64,000 nt of DNA from Oreocharis arfaki (taxonomy: Eukaryota > Chordata > Aves > Passeriformes > Paramythiidae): assembly GCA_013398015.1 (NCBI GenBank), contig VZRR01010833.1, positions 434,001 through 498,000 of the forward strand. Direction: 5' to 3'. Shown here one piece after another: positions 12,001 through 22,800 of the stretch. Made by a program: the position numbers and the translations under genes. Position 1 is the first letter of the stretch. Each line of letters begins with the position of its first letter. Below the pieces are notes generated by a model. The model was not told the origin of the DNA and searched no databases. It saw only the letters and a list, made by a program, of their open reading frames with translations.

Positions 12001-15000
12001 AATGCATTTTTTGTAAAGGATGATTTAATTTGCTCCATGTGCAAGTGACAAACACTAAATTTTCAGGGGGGATACATTTCCCTTTTTGCTTTAATATTAA
12101 ACTTTGTTACAACTTAGAGGAAATATTCCTTTCCTAAGACTATAAAAGTCAAGAAAGTAGAGCCCCTAACTCTTGCCTGGCCAGCTCCCCAGCAGTGAGC
12201 ATCCATGGGGCAGAGAGCCCTGCACCTGGCTGGATCTCACCATCAGCAGGGACCACCCAGCTCCCATCTGGCACCAGCCCCAGCGATGGGCTGGCCAGCC
12301 CTCAGCACCCCTCTGTGCTCCTGCAGGAAAAAGCAAGGGCTTGGAAGGGAACTGTAGAGGTTGAGTGTCCGTACGGAGCCAGGGCAGACTTTGCTGGTAC
12401 TTTACATGCAGAACACAAGAAGGCTGCAGATATTTCGCTCCAGCTAAAAGGCGTTCGCCTCTCAATGTCTTCAGCTCGGAAAATTATCAACTATTCCGCA
12501 CACAAGGGCAGCTCCAGGAAAGGTTAGATTCCATCAAGGCTATTCTTCGTAAGCCTCTTTGCCATTTTCAAAGGCCATTTAATTGTGAGCTCTGGGGTTG
12601 GACCGGTGGGGGAGGATTTGTGTGTATGCCCTTATTGTGAGCACAGTCTGAAGTGAAATGCCAGCTCAGCAGTTTCAGGCAGCCTCAACCACACTTGGGA
12701 ATGCTGTAGCATCCTTAATAGATCTGCAGCAAAGTGTTTGTCAGAGTTTCAAACTCTGGTGAACAAGGCCCTTTACAGCCTGCAAGCCACAAAGACACGA
12801 AAAGTGTAGTCTGAGTCCTCCTGACTAGTAGCAGCTGAAGCAGAGTGAGAGTATGTGCAGAAATAAGTACTCAAAATGCTTTTCCAACAAACCACCAACA
12901 CAAAAAGACATCAGCATACACAGCCAGCAGTTTTGCAATATTGCACATGCTCAGAGGCTACATTTTTCAATTTGGCTCTACATTTAGGTCAACTAAATTG
13001 ATCGCTAGCTTTTAAATCACAGGCATTCTGAAATAAATAAAATTACACGTGCACTCACTTGGCTTACTTTCCTCTTTCTCACCTGACCTGAGCTGCAGAA
13101 GTGGAAAGGAAATTAAAACCAGGCCTGAAAAGAAGACAAGCAGCAATGGCTAGTGGTGACACCTCGGCATGGGTGTGACTGGCACACTAAACACACTGAT
13201 AATGCAGCGGGATGGAAGTATAGTCTTCACTTGATACTTCCTTTGGGAACCACAGGACCACTTCATTAAAAGATGATTATATTATATTAGCAACGATAAT
13301 TTTAATGTAGGGAATTCTGTCACACTGTGCCTGTGTGAACTCCTCTGCTCCTGCCAACAGCAGAGGGATTTGTCTCTCATCACTGTCAGCAGAGCCAACA
13401 ACATACAGCACTGGAAACCTGAAATCAAGAGATGATATCCTAACAGACACATTGGCTGAATTACAGTTCCCTTGTTATAACTTGATCAGTTTGGAGAAAA
13501 TACAGTCATTTTTTCTTCATTCTTTTTATATTACTTCTGAGCAACACAAGCAAGAGGAGGAATTGAAAGCAATGCTCCCCCACACCCAAATTCTTGCACA
13601 AATCCCCCCCCCAACATTCCTGCCACACCATAACAGTCACAAATCTTTTAACTGTTTTTGATTGCACTCCTTCTCCCTATCCCCCTTAAAAAAAAAAAAA
13701 TAAAGGTCCCATGTATTCACCGCTCAGCTCCAGAGCAGAATTTTAGGCTGCACCTGCAGAGCCCTTTTTAAACTCTTACAGCCCTCTTCATTGGTGATAC
13801 AAGAGCCAGTTCTACTGCACTTCTCCCCACACCCTTCATTAGAAAATGCAACATGAACAACATGTGCAAATGCACAGATGTGCATAGAATAAGAAATTCT
13901 ATTGTGCAGCAATAAATAGTTACATATAGTCACAAAAAAGTGTCAAAATTATAGCGGTAATTTACAAAGCTGTGAACTCATCCCTTTTCAAACAACAAGA
14001 TTTGCAATACTTCTCACCTTCTCACTTTACAATGAATCAAATGTTACTCCAACCACCTTATGACTGTTGTCAAAAAGCCAAAATAAACATAATAGTTATT
14101 TGGATTTTACTAAACTAACCGAAATCCAACTGAAAGAGCTTTTATGAATTGACAGCACCTCTCATTTAAAAGAAAAATGTTTTCAACAGAAGATGACAAT
14201 GATTGCAAAGAAAGACTTAATATTTCTCTTTTTACAGTGCTTCATTAATTCCTTAGCTAAAACAAGATAGTGCTATGGAAAGTATTAGCAATGTAAAAAG
14301 GTGGCACTCCTTTGTGCTTTATAAAGGGCTACTGTTTTCATCTGTAAATCTAGAGACTACTGATCTGTGCAGAGATTACTTCTGTTTAAGCCAAGGATCA
14401 GCATCTCTTCAGCAGGAATTTGACTTTAGCCTGTTTTATTGGCTTTTGCGAGATTTATCAGACTGCTGAAGGCAGGCACCGATACATATTAAAGTTTCTT
14501 GCCGATACTGGAAATGAAAAATAGGAGAAGGGCAAATATCAGCTGTCAAGTACTGAATAGCAACCCTTTTTTTCTCCCCTTGATGTTAAACATTTATTTT
14601 GTCTGCTCTGTCAGGGGCAAAGATTCCTGCTCAGTGGCTTGGGCTGGGTGAGCCTTGCCCCCCCGGCTTGTCACTCTCGGCTGATCTGTTTGCTTTCCAA
14701 AGCCTCTCCTCTCCGCTTCTGCCAAAGCAATTTCACTGCAGGGTCTTGTCAAATCCAGGCTCAGACAAGCGCTGGCCTTGAACAATTCCTTAGTGCTAAA
14801 AAGGTCAAAGATCCCCGATATAACCACAGGTTCCTCGTTTCCTCAGCTCTGCACACATAGGCTTGCAAAAACCACCTCTCTGCCCAACTCCAGTGCAAGA
14901 CACCTCCGGTGTCCCAGGCTGCAAGATGTTTTACAGCAGCTATTAAAAGGCAATATAAGGTGCCATATAGCAACAAGAAATACAGCACTTGCAGTGCAAC

Positions 15001-15300
15001 CGCCCGGAGGGAATCCCCTCCCAGACTCTTCTGCCTATTAACTTGAAAGATTACTTCTAAGCATGAAATTACGGGGGGGGAAGAAGCCGTACGCCCCCGA
15101 GCACGTTTGTTTCAGGAATTCCGCTGAAGTTCACGCCCGACCCGAGGTGCCCCACAGGCGATGTGCCGCGCAGGTGACGCTGTGCAGCACCGCGAACCCC
15201 TAAAAACCTGCGGAGTAACGAGGCGAGCCCCGGGCATCCCACACCTCCGGCACAGCCGCGATTCCCTGGCTCGCCTTCTCCCCTCGCCAGCCCGCACGGG

Positions 15301-15366
15301 CACCGGCACAGGTACAGGCACCGGCACAGGTACAGGCACCGGCACAGGTACAGGCACCGGCACAGG
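15301..15366. repeat. 18-bp minisatellite, about 3.7 copies
   Basis: The unit is CACCGGCACAGGTACAGG at 15301-15318, 15319-15336 and 15337-15354, plus a partial copy to 15366. The three full copies are identical. Each unit is itself three diverged hexamers (CACCGG, CACAGG, TACAGG), so a hexamer array was probably amplified as an 18-mer. It lies in the first intron of Dp71, about 310 bp downstream of the donor and inside the CpG island. The 6-bp periodicity keeps frames open on both strands, which explains the spurious Thr-Gly and Pro-Val frames here. Confidence 0.95.
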
Positions 15367-15673
15367 TAGAGCCACGCGTGCATGCCGCTCACACCGCCAT
15401 CTCCTACGTGTTCCAACGGGGCGCATCCAGCGCCCAACTACGGCCTCGGGAGCGGGGAAAGGCGCCGAAACAAACGCCCTTCCAAGTTCCCACAACAAAC
15501 CCGGCGGCAAGTTGAGATTTCTCGTGTAAGCGATGACAGGTACGGCCGCCCGGCGGGCGCAGACGGCGGCCGGCCACACCGCTCGGCCTCGCCGCGGAGC
15601 GCGGGATAGCTCCGAGCCGCGCCCCCGCCCGCCCCCGCCGGCACCTGCCGCCCGCGACCCGCATCGCCCTTAC

Positions 15674-15693
15674 CCCCGGAGCTGCTCCCTCAT
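15674..15693 (-). CDS. DMD: Dp71 first coding exon (MREQLRG)
   Basis: This is the unique first exon of the short C-terminal dystrophin Dp71, the widely expressed isoform prominent in brain, retina and embryo. On the minus strand the ATG lies in GCCGCCGCCATGA, a strong Kozak context. The reading is ATG AGG GAG CAG CTC CGG GG, then a GTAAGG donor at 15673-15668. The two spare bases join C of exon 63, giving M-R-E-Q-L-R-G followed by HETQ. Mammalian Dp71 starts MREQLKG as I recall it, so residue 6 is Arg instead of Lys. The start is supported by the Kozak match, exact splice phase, position inside a CpG island in intron 62, and peptide match. It is too short for any ORF search to call on its own. 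The distance to exon 63 is 6,633 bp. It is likely driven by the TATA-less promoter immediately to its right. Confidence 0.95.
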
Positions 15694-15798
15694 GGCGGCG
15701 GCTGCTCGGCGGCGCCGCGGAGGCAGAAACAGCGCGTCCGCCCAGCCCCGCCGCTCAGCGCCACTGCAGCCGCCCCGCCGGCAGGGAGGAACGGCGGC

Positions 15799-15849
15799 AG
15801 GGAGGGAGGGATGGAGGGAAAGGGAGAGAGACGGAGGGAGGGAGGAGGC
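15799..15849. repeat. Purine/pyrimidine strand-asymmetric tract in Dp71 leader
   Basis: The plus strand is almost pure purine (GGGAGGGAGGGA-like units) with only two pyrimidine interruptions, one T and one C. The Dp71 sense strand is therefore a CCCTCC/CTCTCTCC tract of about 50 nt between the GC boxes and the ATG. If transcribed it would give an oligopyrimidine 5' UTR element. As DNA it could form triplex (H-DNA) or plus-strand G-quadruplex structure. Confidence 0.7.
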
Positions 15850-15856
15850 GGCGCGG

Positions 15857-15869
15857 CCCCGCCCCGCCC
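15857..15869 (-). promoter_or_regulatory. Tandem GC boxes (Sp1/KLF-type)
   Basis: The plus strand reads CCCCGCCCCGCCC, giving overlapping GGGCGG/GGGGCGGGG elements on the sense strand of Dp71, about 165-175 bp upstream of the ATG. GC boxes are the expected core activators of TATA-less CpG-island promoters. Binding itself is inference. Confidence 0.6.
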
Positions 15870-16643
15870 GGCTCCCGCCCGGCGGTGGTGCCGGCACCGC
15901 ACGCCCTCAGCCCCCCCATCCTCCCCCTTCATCCCGGCTGCGGGGCGGCTGAGGGCACCTCGCCCCTCCCCGGCCTCCCCGGGGCTGTGCAGCTACTCTG
16001 GAGGAAGGCCTCGGGGCTTCCTTTGACTTCATTTTTATTTTTTTCGGTGTTCTTTGCCGCGGCGCTGGCCGGCCGGGGAGAGGGGTGTGCTGAGAGGCGG
16101 CAAATCAGTTCTCTTTCAGCGGGCTTGGGAAGAAAACTTAGCTAAAATATGCACCGAATCCAGACAGATTTGAAATGGGCCTTATCCTGCAGTTTTTGGT
16201 TTTTTGGTTTTTTTTTCTGCAGCGTTTAGTTTTGGTGCTTAAAATGCCGAGTGGTTTATTTATGAGTGGAATCGGGTAATTTAATTTCTAAGGGCTTGCC
16301 TTGGGCCCGCAGGGAAAGAGGGGTGAGCTCCTCCCCTAGATCTGTCGGTGCAGAAGGAAGAGTTCTGCTCGCACCGAGTTACTGTTGCAATGTTTCTTTG
16401 CGTTAATTCCTACCCAATATGCATTACACAAAGAAAAGCCAATAGTCTCCTTGTGGCGCTTCAAGCACTTCAAGTCAGCGTGGCCAGTCTCCCCTTACGC
16501 ATGTTGTACATCTATGTCCTTTACTCGTTAAAATAAGGCTGTGTCGAGATCTGAGTCCTTCCCATAGCCATGAAGTTTTTCAAGCCTTACATATTGTGAT
16601 TTCCTAGTAAAGCTACTCCAAAACCAATGTCTTTCGAATCAGA

Positions 16644-16895
16644 TTCATAGAATGGTTTTGGTTGGAAGGGACCTTAAAGATTATCTAGTTCCACCTTCCC
16701 TGCCACTAGACCAGGTTGCTCAATGCCCCATCCAGCCCGGAATACTTCCAGGGTTGGGGCATCTCCAACTTCTCTGAGCAACCTGTTCCAGTGCATCACC
16801 ACCCTCACTGTAATTTCCTCCTAATATCAAATTTAAATCTATTCTCTACCTTTCAAATGTACAAAAGAATCTCCCTTGTTTTACACTAGGAAGAT
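16644..16895 (-). mobile_element. CR1-type LINE 3' fragment
   Basis: The plus strand opens with TTCATAGAATGG, then GTTGGAAGGGACCTTAAAGA and TCTAGTTCCACC, continuing through CCAGGGTTGGGGCATCTCCA and CAACCTGTTCCAGTG. This is the reverse complement of the well-known CR1 3' end, so the element is in minus orientation with its 3' end at 16644. It is 5'-truncated, as is usual for CR1, and diverged. The left end is clear and the right end approximate. It sits about 950 bp upstream of the Dp71 ATG, just outside the CpG island. Confidence 0.93.
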
Positions 16896-19852
16896 GCACA
16901 CCCAGAAGCACGAAAAATTCATCCCTCCCCTGCTACATGCATGTCCGTAGGCACTGAAGCTGGAGGGTGTTAGCCCAAGTACCAGGAAATTTAGGGCTCC
17001 CCTTAAGGCTCCGGGTAGTTGGATTATCTGATTTTAAGGAAAGTTCAACAAGCCGTTGAAAAGCCTTTTTTTCTAGAAGCATTAATGTGAGAGATACTTG
17101 AGGTTCAACCCCTCAGGCCCTCAAATGTAAATATAAAAATTAATGGAATTAAATACTAAATTCTCGTAGTTTCCAGATGATTTAGGTTGTTTTAACAGGC
17201 CTAGCTCACAGTTTTCAATAATCTTGTATCTGTAATACTACCCCAATATGGGAGCAAAATAGAGGAATAATTTTGTGTAAACATAAGTCGTCATGTTAAA
17301 ACTCATTAGACTGTGAATGTTCCATTTAATTCAGTGGACCTGGTATTAGATCAATTGCTCTATCATACGTCTTAGTTTTGATGTGAATAAATTGGCTGAA
17401 GGCTGTTAATTGTGTTATATCAGCAGTCTCACATTTTCTCATTTTTAGCCAAGTTTTAAGAAGTGAGAAAGCTCTCCTTAAGTCTTTAAAATAGGATGAT
17501 TTTCATCCTAGTTGGGAAGAACCTCAGGGTTCACTACAAGGAGAGAGCAGCTGCTCGTGTCATACAAAGGGACGGGTAGCCAGAGGCCAGACTTTTCACA
17601 GCAAAAGTGGTTTGTTTTCCCTCAGAAGTATCTAGCACTGATTCCCCGATACACATTCCTTCAATTTTCACTGTTTCTGGAGCTTCCTGGCCTGCCTCAA
17701 CAGAAGCTTGATGCTGCTATTATCATGCTGGTCTTCTTTCCCATACAATAGTGCCAAGTAATAAGAATTTAAAAACCAGTCTGAATTTCTCATACTTTGC
17801 ATAATCTTCTTTCTCCTTGAGTTACAAATAAAGCATTGTATTCAATTAGACTCACAGCAGGTGAAAACCCCAATTAGTGAATCCATTTTCTTGGCTCTTT
17901 TTTCCCTACCTTACACCCACACACCACTTTTTTTTTTTTTTTAACAATAAAGGGTAACTCTGAGTCATTCTCCAATTGAAAAGCAAATTAACCCTTTGAT
18001 CTCCCAAATCAAACTATTACTCACTCAAGAACATCCAGGGGGAAACAAGAATGTGTAAGGATTAAGGGATTAAGGCCTATTGACTTTATAAATTGATTTT
18101 TATAAAAAAATCTATTTAATGTAGTTCTAAATGTTGTCTCCAAATTCACAAAAGCTTTTAGCTGTTTTGATTGACCTGAAAATTATATTTTTGCTGTATA
18201 ATGTATATGAGTAATACCACTCTTACTCCAAATTACTTTTAAACTACTTATAATTTATTACATAAATATATTTTGTTTGCAGCAGAAATGGTTACTGTCT
18301 TTGGCATTTGTAACTGAAGCCAATTTTTATGCAATACTTAATTTTAAGCCATTTATTTGATAAAAGATAGTCATCTCCCTATAGAAAATAAAACAGGATT
18401 ACAGAGTAAGCAGTTTTAATTCCCTGTGGTGCTTTTCTTATGCAAGGGCTATTCAGTCAACTTGTGCACCTACAGGGTGACCTTAATGAGAAGAAGGATA
18501 GTGTTTATTTCTCCTGTTGTTTTGTCCTGGACTGTATCTAATCAATGTATCCATGTCTTCAACATTTAATAACACCAGGTGCTTAAAGGGAAATCATGGC
18601 TGCCTAAAAAATGAGAGATAATACTTAGAAGTGGTCTTGCTACCCCAAAAGTCTTTCAGGGAAAAAGGGAAATAGAAAGATGAATTGGATTTGCAGGCAG
18701 TCCGACTGCATTGCTCACTGTCCAAAGGGTCACTAGAATTCCTGCATTTAAGAAAGCAGATTTTTCAGTTTTAATAAGTTCTTCTCAGAATGTTGTCCCT
18801 TTTCAATGGGGAAAGATCCAGAGTCATGTACACATTAAAACTAATTATATGGACAGAAAATAATTTATTTCTAAACATTAACGCTTAAGTATAAATCTTC
18901 GTAAGTTTTTTGTACAAGATTAGCGTCATCACTCCATGTTACAGACAGATGTGGAAAACTGTCTGCAGAAATGGGTAGTGACTTGCCTAAAACTAAGGTA
19001 GACATTAAGGGTACAAGTTTGCTTGTAAGTTTAGCATTCTATGAGTTAAAAACTAAAGTGACATTTCTTTAATTTTACTGTCATTGAAAGTGAAGATACA
19101 ACATTTTCCTATTGGCTAAGTCTTGCTCCCAGAGCCCTCTTTAGTGTGTAGCCTCCTCGTAAGTGTGGCTTTACCATTGCTCAGCAATCTGGGCAGTAGA
19201 TTAATTTGCTTTGCATATAAGATGTTGTGGTGCCTCGTGTTGGGCTGGCTAATGCGTTACACTGTTTGAGTCTATTTTCTTTTTCTCAGTATAAATAAAT
19301 GCTAAAAATCACTTGGAATGGCACAATGGCACTTTCCAGGATCATGTGTCTTAAATATGCTCCAAGGGCTGACACCTCCAGGGTGTCTGGGCAATTGTTT
19401 ATAGCTCTCTCAGAAGAGCCAAGAAGAGAATACTGGTTTGGATGCCTTTAGTTTGTTTTGGGGCTTTTTTTTTGCCTTTTTGCACATTACCACTGAAAAC
19501 ACACTAAAATACTGTAATGCGATGAAGAAAATGGTTTGAAATGCTCCATTCATTTTCTCCAGCACTGCACTGTAAATTAAAGACCTAGTAAAACATTCAT
19601 AGCTCAGTATACTTAAAATCACTTATTTACCCCATAGGATACTAGGGAAGGAGCCTACCACCACTCCCTGTCCAGAGGCAAACCCAACCTCTGTCCCACA
19701 TGAAGGATGACAAGCTGGTGTTTCTTCTTATCCAGGCCTCATTTTCTGCATTGTAAGGCAGGTAACTGGAAAGTGGAGCTCACAAGGATTTGTTTCACTG
19801 AGATATTCTTGGAATACACAGACAAGGAAGAAGCATATCACTCCCCACCCCC

Positions 19853-19870
19853 TTTTTTTTTTTTTTTTTT
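19853..19870. repeat. Poly-T tract (18 bp)
   Basis: A homopolymer T run following a C-rich stretch (CTCCCCACCCCC). Similar runs occur at 24542-24557 and 41091-41109. They are ordinary intronic homopolymers. None is joined to a recognisable retroposon body that I can identify. Confidence 0.9.
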
Positions 19871-22800
19871 GGTTAAACTAATTCTTCAGTAAATATTACA
19901 GAGGTTGCAGCAATATAATGCCCAGTATGGGAAGCGTTTGTACCTGGCACGTGTGACAGGAACACTTCTGTTCCTGCTGAATGCACAGCGGCACAGCTTT
20001 CACATTCCTTTGGGCTCTACTTGCTTTCACTACAGTAAGGACACCTGATTAAAAGTGAAATCTTAGTCACCCTACAAGAAGGGTACAATGGAGCCTCAGG
20101 AGCAGCCTGTGTGTGCCTTATGTTGCACTGCACTGCATGCTATTGCTGAAAGGTGAATGCGAGTGTACCTGTCATTTTGAATATATTAGATATATGTATG
20201 AATTCCAGCCTGTTGAGGTCTTGGAAAGGATCATTTCAAGAGGCTACATTTATTTTTCAAGGTGATAGCGAGAGTAGCAGAGTGTTCAGTCTCTACTGCC
20301 ATGCATATGACCTTGAAAAGAGGAGCAGAGTGGGGTTGAGGTTAAATAAGACTGCACACATCGCTGGAAGTGGTGGATAGCACATCCCAAATCCACCAGC
20401 ACTATGAGCTCTTCAGGTAAGCTCCTATGAATAGCAAAAGCTCTTTTCTCCCTTCCATAAGAAACCACAGCAAAGAAAGAAAATTAGAAAGAAGAAAGCA
20501 GTAACCCTTACTCTTCTGGGATGGAGATGAACTGGAATGTGAAAAGTCCCAAGAACAGGAGATCAAGAAATGCTGACAAAATGCTGACAAAATGCAAGAA
20601 GACTAAAAGTATTAAACCCCCCTCTAAGTAAGGCTTCCAGAAAGCTAATGGGGGAAAACCCCATTTATATATTAAAGAAAAGAAGACTTAAAATCTACCA
20701 ATTGAAAACTTAGGTCAAAACAAATTGCCTGCTGATCTTTACAATGCACAAATAAGACTTGAAAAATTATAATTAGACCATAGTAAATTCTTGGTTTGAG
20801 GAATTTGTATTGGCATACCAAACGGTTATCATTTCAGAGAGTAGGGTTGAGAGAAAAAAGCAGACTAATAAAGATAAATTAAACAAAGCAGCAAAGACAA
20901 ACTCCATTTCTTTCTTTTCTTTGCATACCCAGTTGGAAATAAATGATTGTTTTGCCTCCTGGAGGGATTAAAATAAGAAGGATTTTATGAACTCTCTCAT
21001 TCACTGACTCTCTTTTCACCTCAAAATCTTTCTTTCTATGCATAAAATTATGTGTTGCAAACACAAAGCTGGCTTACAAAATCATTAACTTCTCTACTGT
21101 TTCCTATCAATGTATAGATCTCAATAGCAAGAAACTGTATCTTGCAGTCCTACTTCACTCAGGCCCATAAAATGTGATCCTAGCGACTGCTCACCCTGCG
21201 TTCCCAATCCCTAACATGCTGCCCCGTCTTCCAAAGGTTTCCACAGACATTAAAGGGGAAGAATGCCTTCTTTTTTTTCTCTACTAAATTACTTTTTGGT
21301 TGTGTTGCATTCCATAATATACATATTTTGGACATTATTTAATCTATTTTTTGTGACTAATATAATACAAGCAGAATCTTTTTCCCTACATTGAGGACAT
21401 TATTTCAAAACGTCTTTTTGCAAATATCATCTAGAAGAGAAAATACTCCTTTGGGAAAAAAAGACCCTGAGATCATGCTAGGAGATTATGTACTGGGATA
21501 TTCCAATGGTACGGCTGCACTTAGGTAGTAAAAGAAGAGAACAGTGAAATCTATTGCATTTTATGACAGCTATAAACAAAGAAGTTCCATGACACATGAG
21601 CAAAGCTTAGTCCTTCTGCATGGCAAGACTGCTTTGCTCTCTCTTCCTAAATGTCTTACGTGGGGATCCAGAAAGCAGAGCACTGCACCTGGGGAAGGAA
21701 CCAGCCTAGAGAAGTTAATGGCAGAGGGAGCAGCTACACCTAACTGGCCTCACCAGTAATTCCATCCAGGCTAACTCCTTCATCTGATCCAGGTGGCATT
21801 TCTCATCGTTTATTTGCATAGAAATGCAGCTTCAGGTTTAGGGTTGGGCAACTACTCTCAATCTGAGGTCAGCAAGAAAATAATTCTGGAAAGCAAATGT
21901 TCTCATCTGCCATTTCTGAAGTCAAACTTATAATTTCATTTCTAAACAATATACTATGAAAAAATATACTTCCTTTCAGCTAGTAAATGAGGCAATCGTT
22001 CATACAGCTCTGGCAGCACCCTTTAACGGCGAGTGGCAACAGTCTCATCTTGTCCATGCCAAAGAGTGAACATTAGTGTTTATATACAGGCATTTGAAAC
22101 ACATACAGGCACACAGATGCCTGCATTAACTGGGGCTTCCAGAGACAGATGAACCAGTATCAGCTATAACAGAGCCATGGCCTGGGGGACAGATATTATT
22201 TTATCCTAATTGAATCTGAAAGTACGTTAGCACTTAAACACTTCAGTAAAGAGGGATATAGAGGAATTTTGAGGTAAGATAAAAATTATTTCTTAGTAAG
22301 GGGATTTCATTGATGAAAAGGATTTCATTCAAGTCTCCCGTGGAAAGTTCAAGCATTTATGCTTTAGCACATGCTCCACGTAATTCCAGAAATCTTCTGC
22401 ACCTTCCATTTACTTAACTATAATACGGTTCTCCCTACAAAGCAGTGCTCCCAGCTTTTACACTTAGATGTCTTTGTGTAGCTCCTTCTATCCCCAGCAC
22501 AGGAGCTGGCAGTTAATTCAGGGAAGAATCCGGTGGATGCCAGCTGATGGGAAAAAAGTTTTGCTAAACTATATTGCACAGTTTAAACTTCGTGCTTATC
22601 AGAGACTAATAACAGGAATGCATTTAGTGGAACTCAGTGACTAGGTGCACTTTCAGTATTTCATTTTGGTATTTCATGTTACAGTGGAGCCAAACGTCTC
22701 ACGGTACATCTCAGCAAGGTCTCAAATAGCTTGCAATGCTACTGGCATATGTTCATTCAGTTCTCTGATCTCAGTTATTTAACAGAAAATAGAATCTCTT

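Larger units (their letters stand above)
9041..15673 (-). other. DMD: DMD intron 62, distal part; also intron 1 of Dp71
   Basis: This is 6,633 bp between the Dp71 donor and exon 63. It holds the exon 63 branch site at its left end and the minisatellite and half the CpG island at its right end. Blocks at about 9440-9870 and 12170-12600 are somewhat richer in G+C but CpG-poor. The 168-codon open frame at 10596-11102 (minus) is the longest in the window; it resembles no protein I know and has no splice or promoter support. Confidence 0.85.
15694..16000 (-). promoter_or_regulatory. DMD: Dp71 internal promoter and 5' UTR
   Basis: This is the GC-rich stretch immediately upstream (higher coordinates) of the Dp71 ATG. 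It has no evident TATA box. It contains GC boxes (CCCCGCCCCGCCC at 15857-15869 on the plus strand, i.e. GGGCGGGGCGGGG on the sense strand). Between them and the ATG lies a long sense-strand pyrimidine tract. The known mammalian Dp71 promoter is likewise TATA-less, GC-rich and Sp1-dependent, which agrees with what is seen. The exact transcription start cannot be read from sequence. An upstream ATG at 15932 opens an 80-codon frame ending in TGA that overlaps the Dp71 ATG. Confidence 0.85.
15085..16100. promoter_or_regulatory. CpG island in DMD intron 62
   Basis: A sharp rise in G+C and CpG density occurs here in an otherwise AT-rich window; it is the only such block. It spans the Dp71 first exon, its promoter and about 600 bp of the following intron, and it carries the 18-bp minisatellite. 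Edges are judged by eye. Open frames in this block on both strands are GC-rich artefacts apart from the Dp71 stub. Divergent transcription from the right edge is possible but nothing proves it. Confidence 0.9.

Noticed and set aside
12170..12600. GC-richer block with several overlapping open frames, considered as a nested gene or second promoter
   Set aside because: It is CpG-poor, no splice-consistent exon was found, and no frame resembles a known protein.
15069..15579. Pro-Val and Thr-Gly repeat open frames across the CpG island
   Set aside because: They are products of the 18-bp minisatellite, whose 6-bp periodicity has no stop in any frame.
15670..15897. Frame open upstream of and in frame with the Dp71 ATG, suggesting a 68-residue N-terminal extension
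   Set aside because: The apparent start at 15897 is GTG, not ATG, and there is no in-frame ATG above 15693 in this frame. The frame is open because the sequence is GC-rich. The Kozak-perfect ATG at 15693 is the start.
17101..17115. GGTTCAACCCC resembling a tRNA B box
   Set aside because: No A box at the right spacing and no cloverleaf can be drawn.
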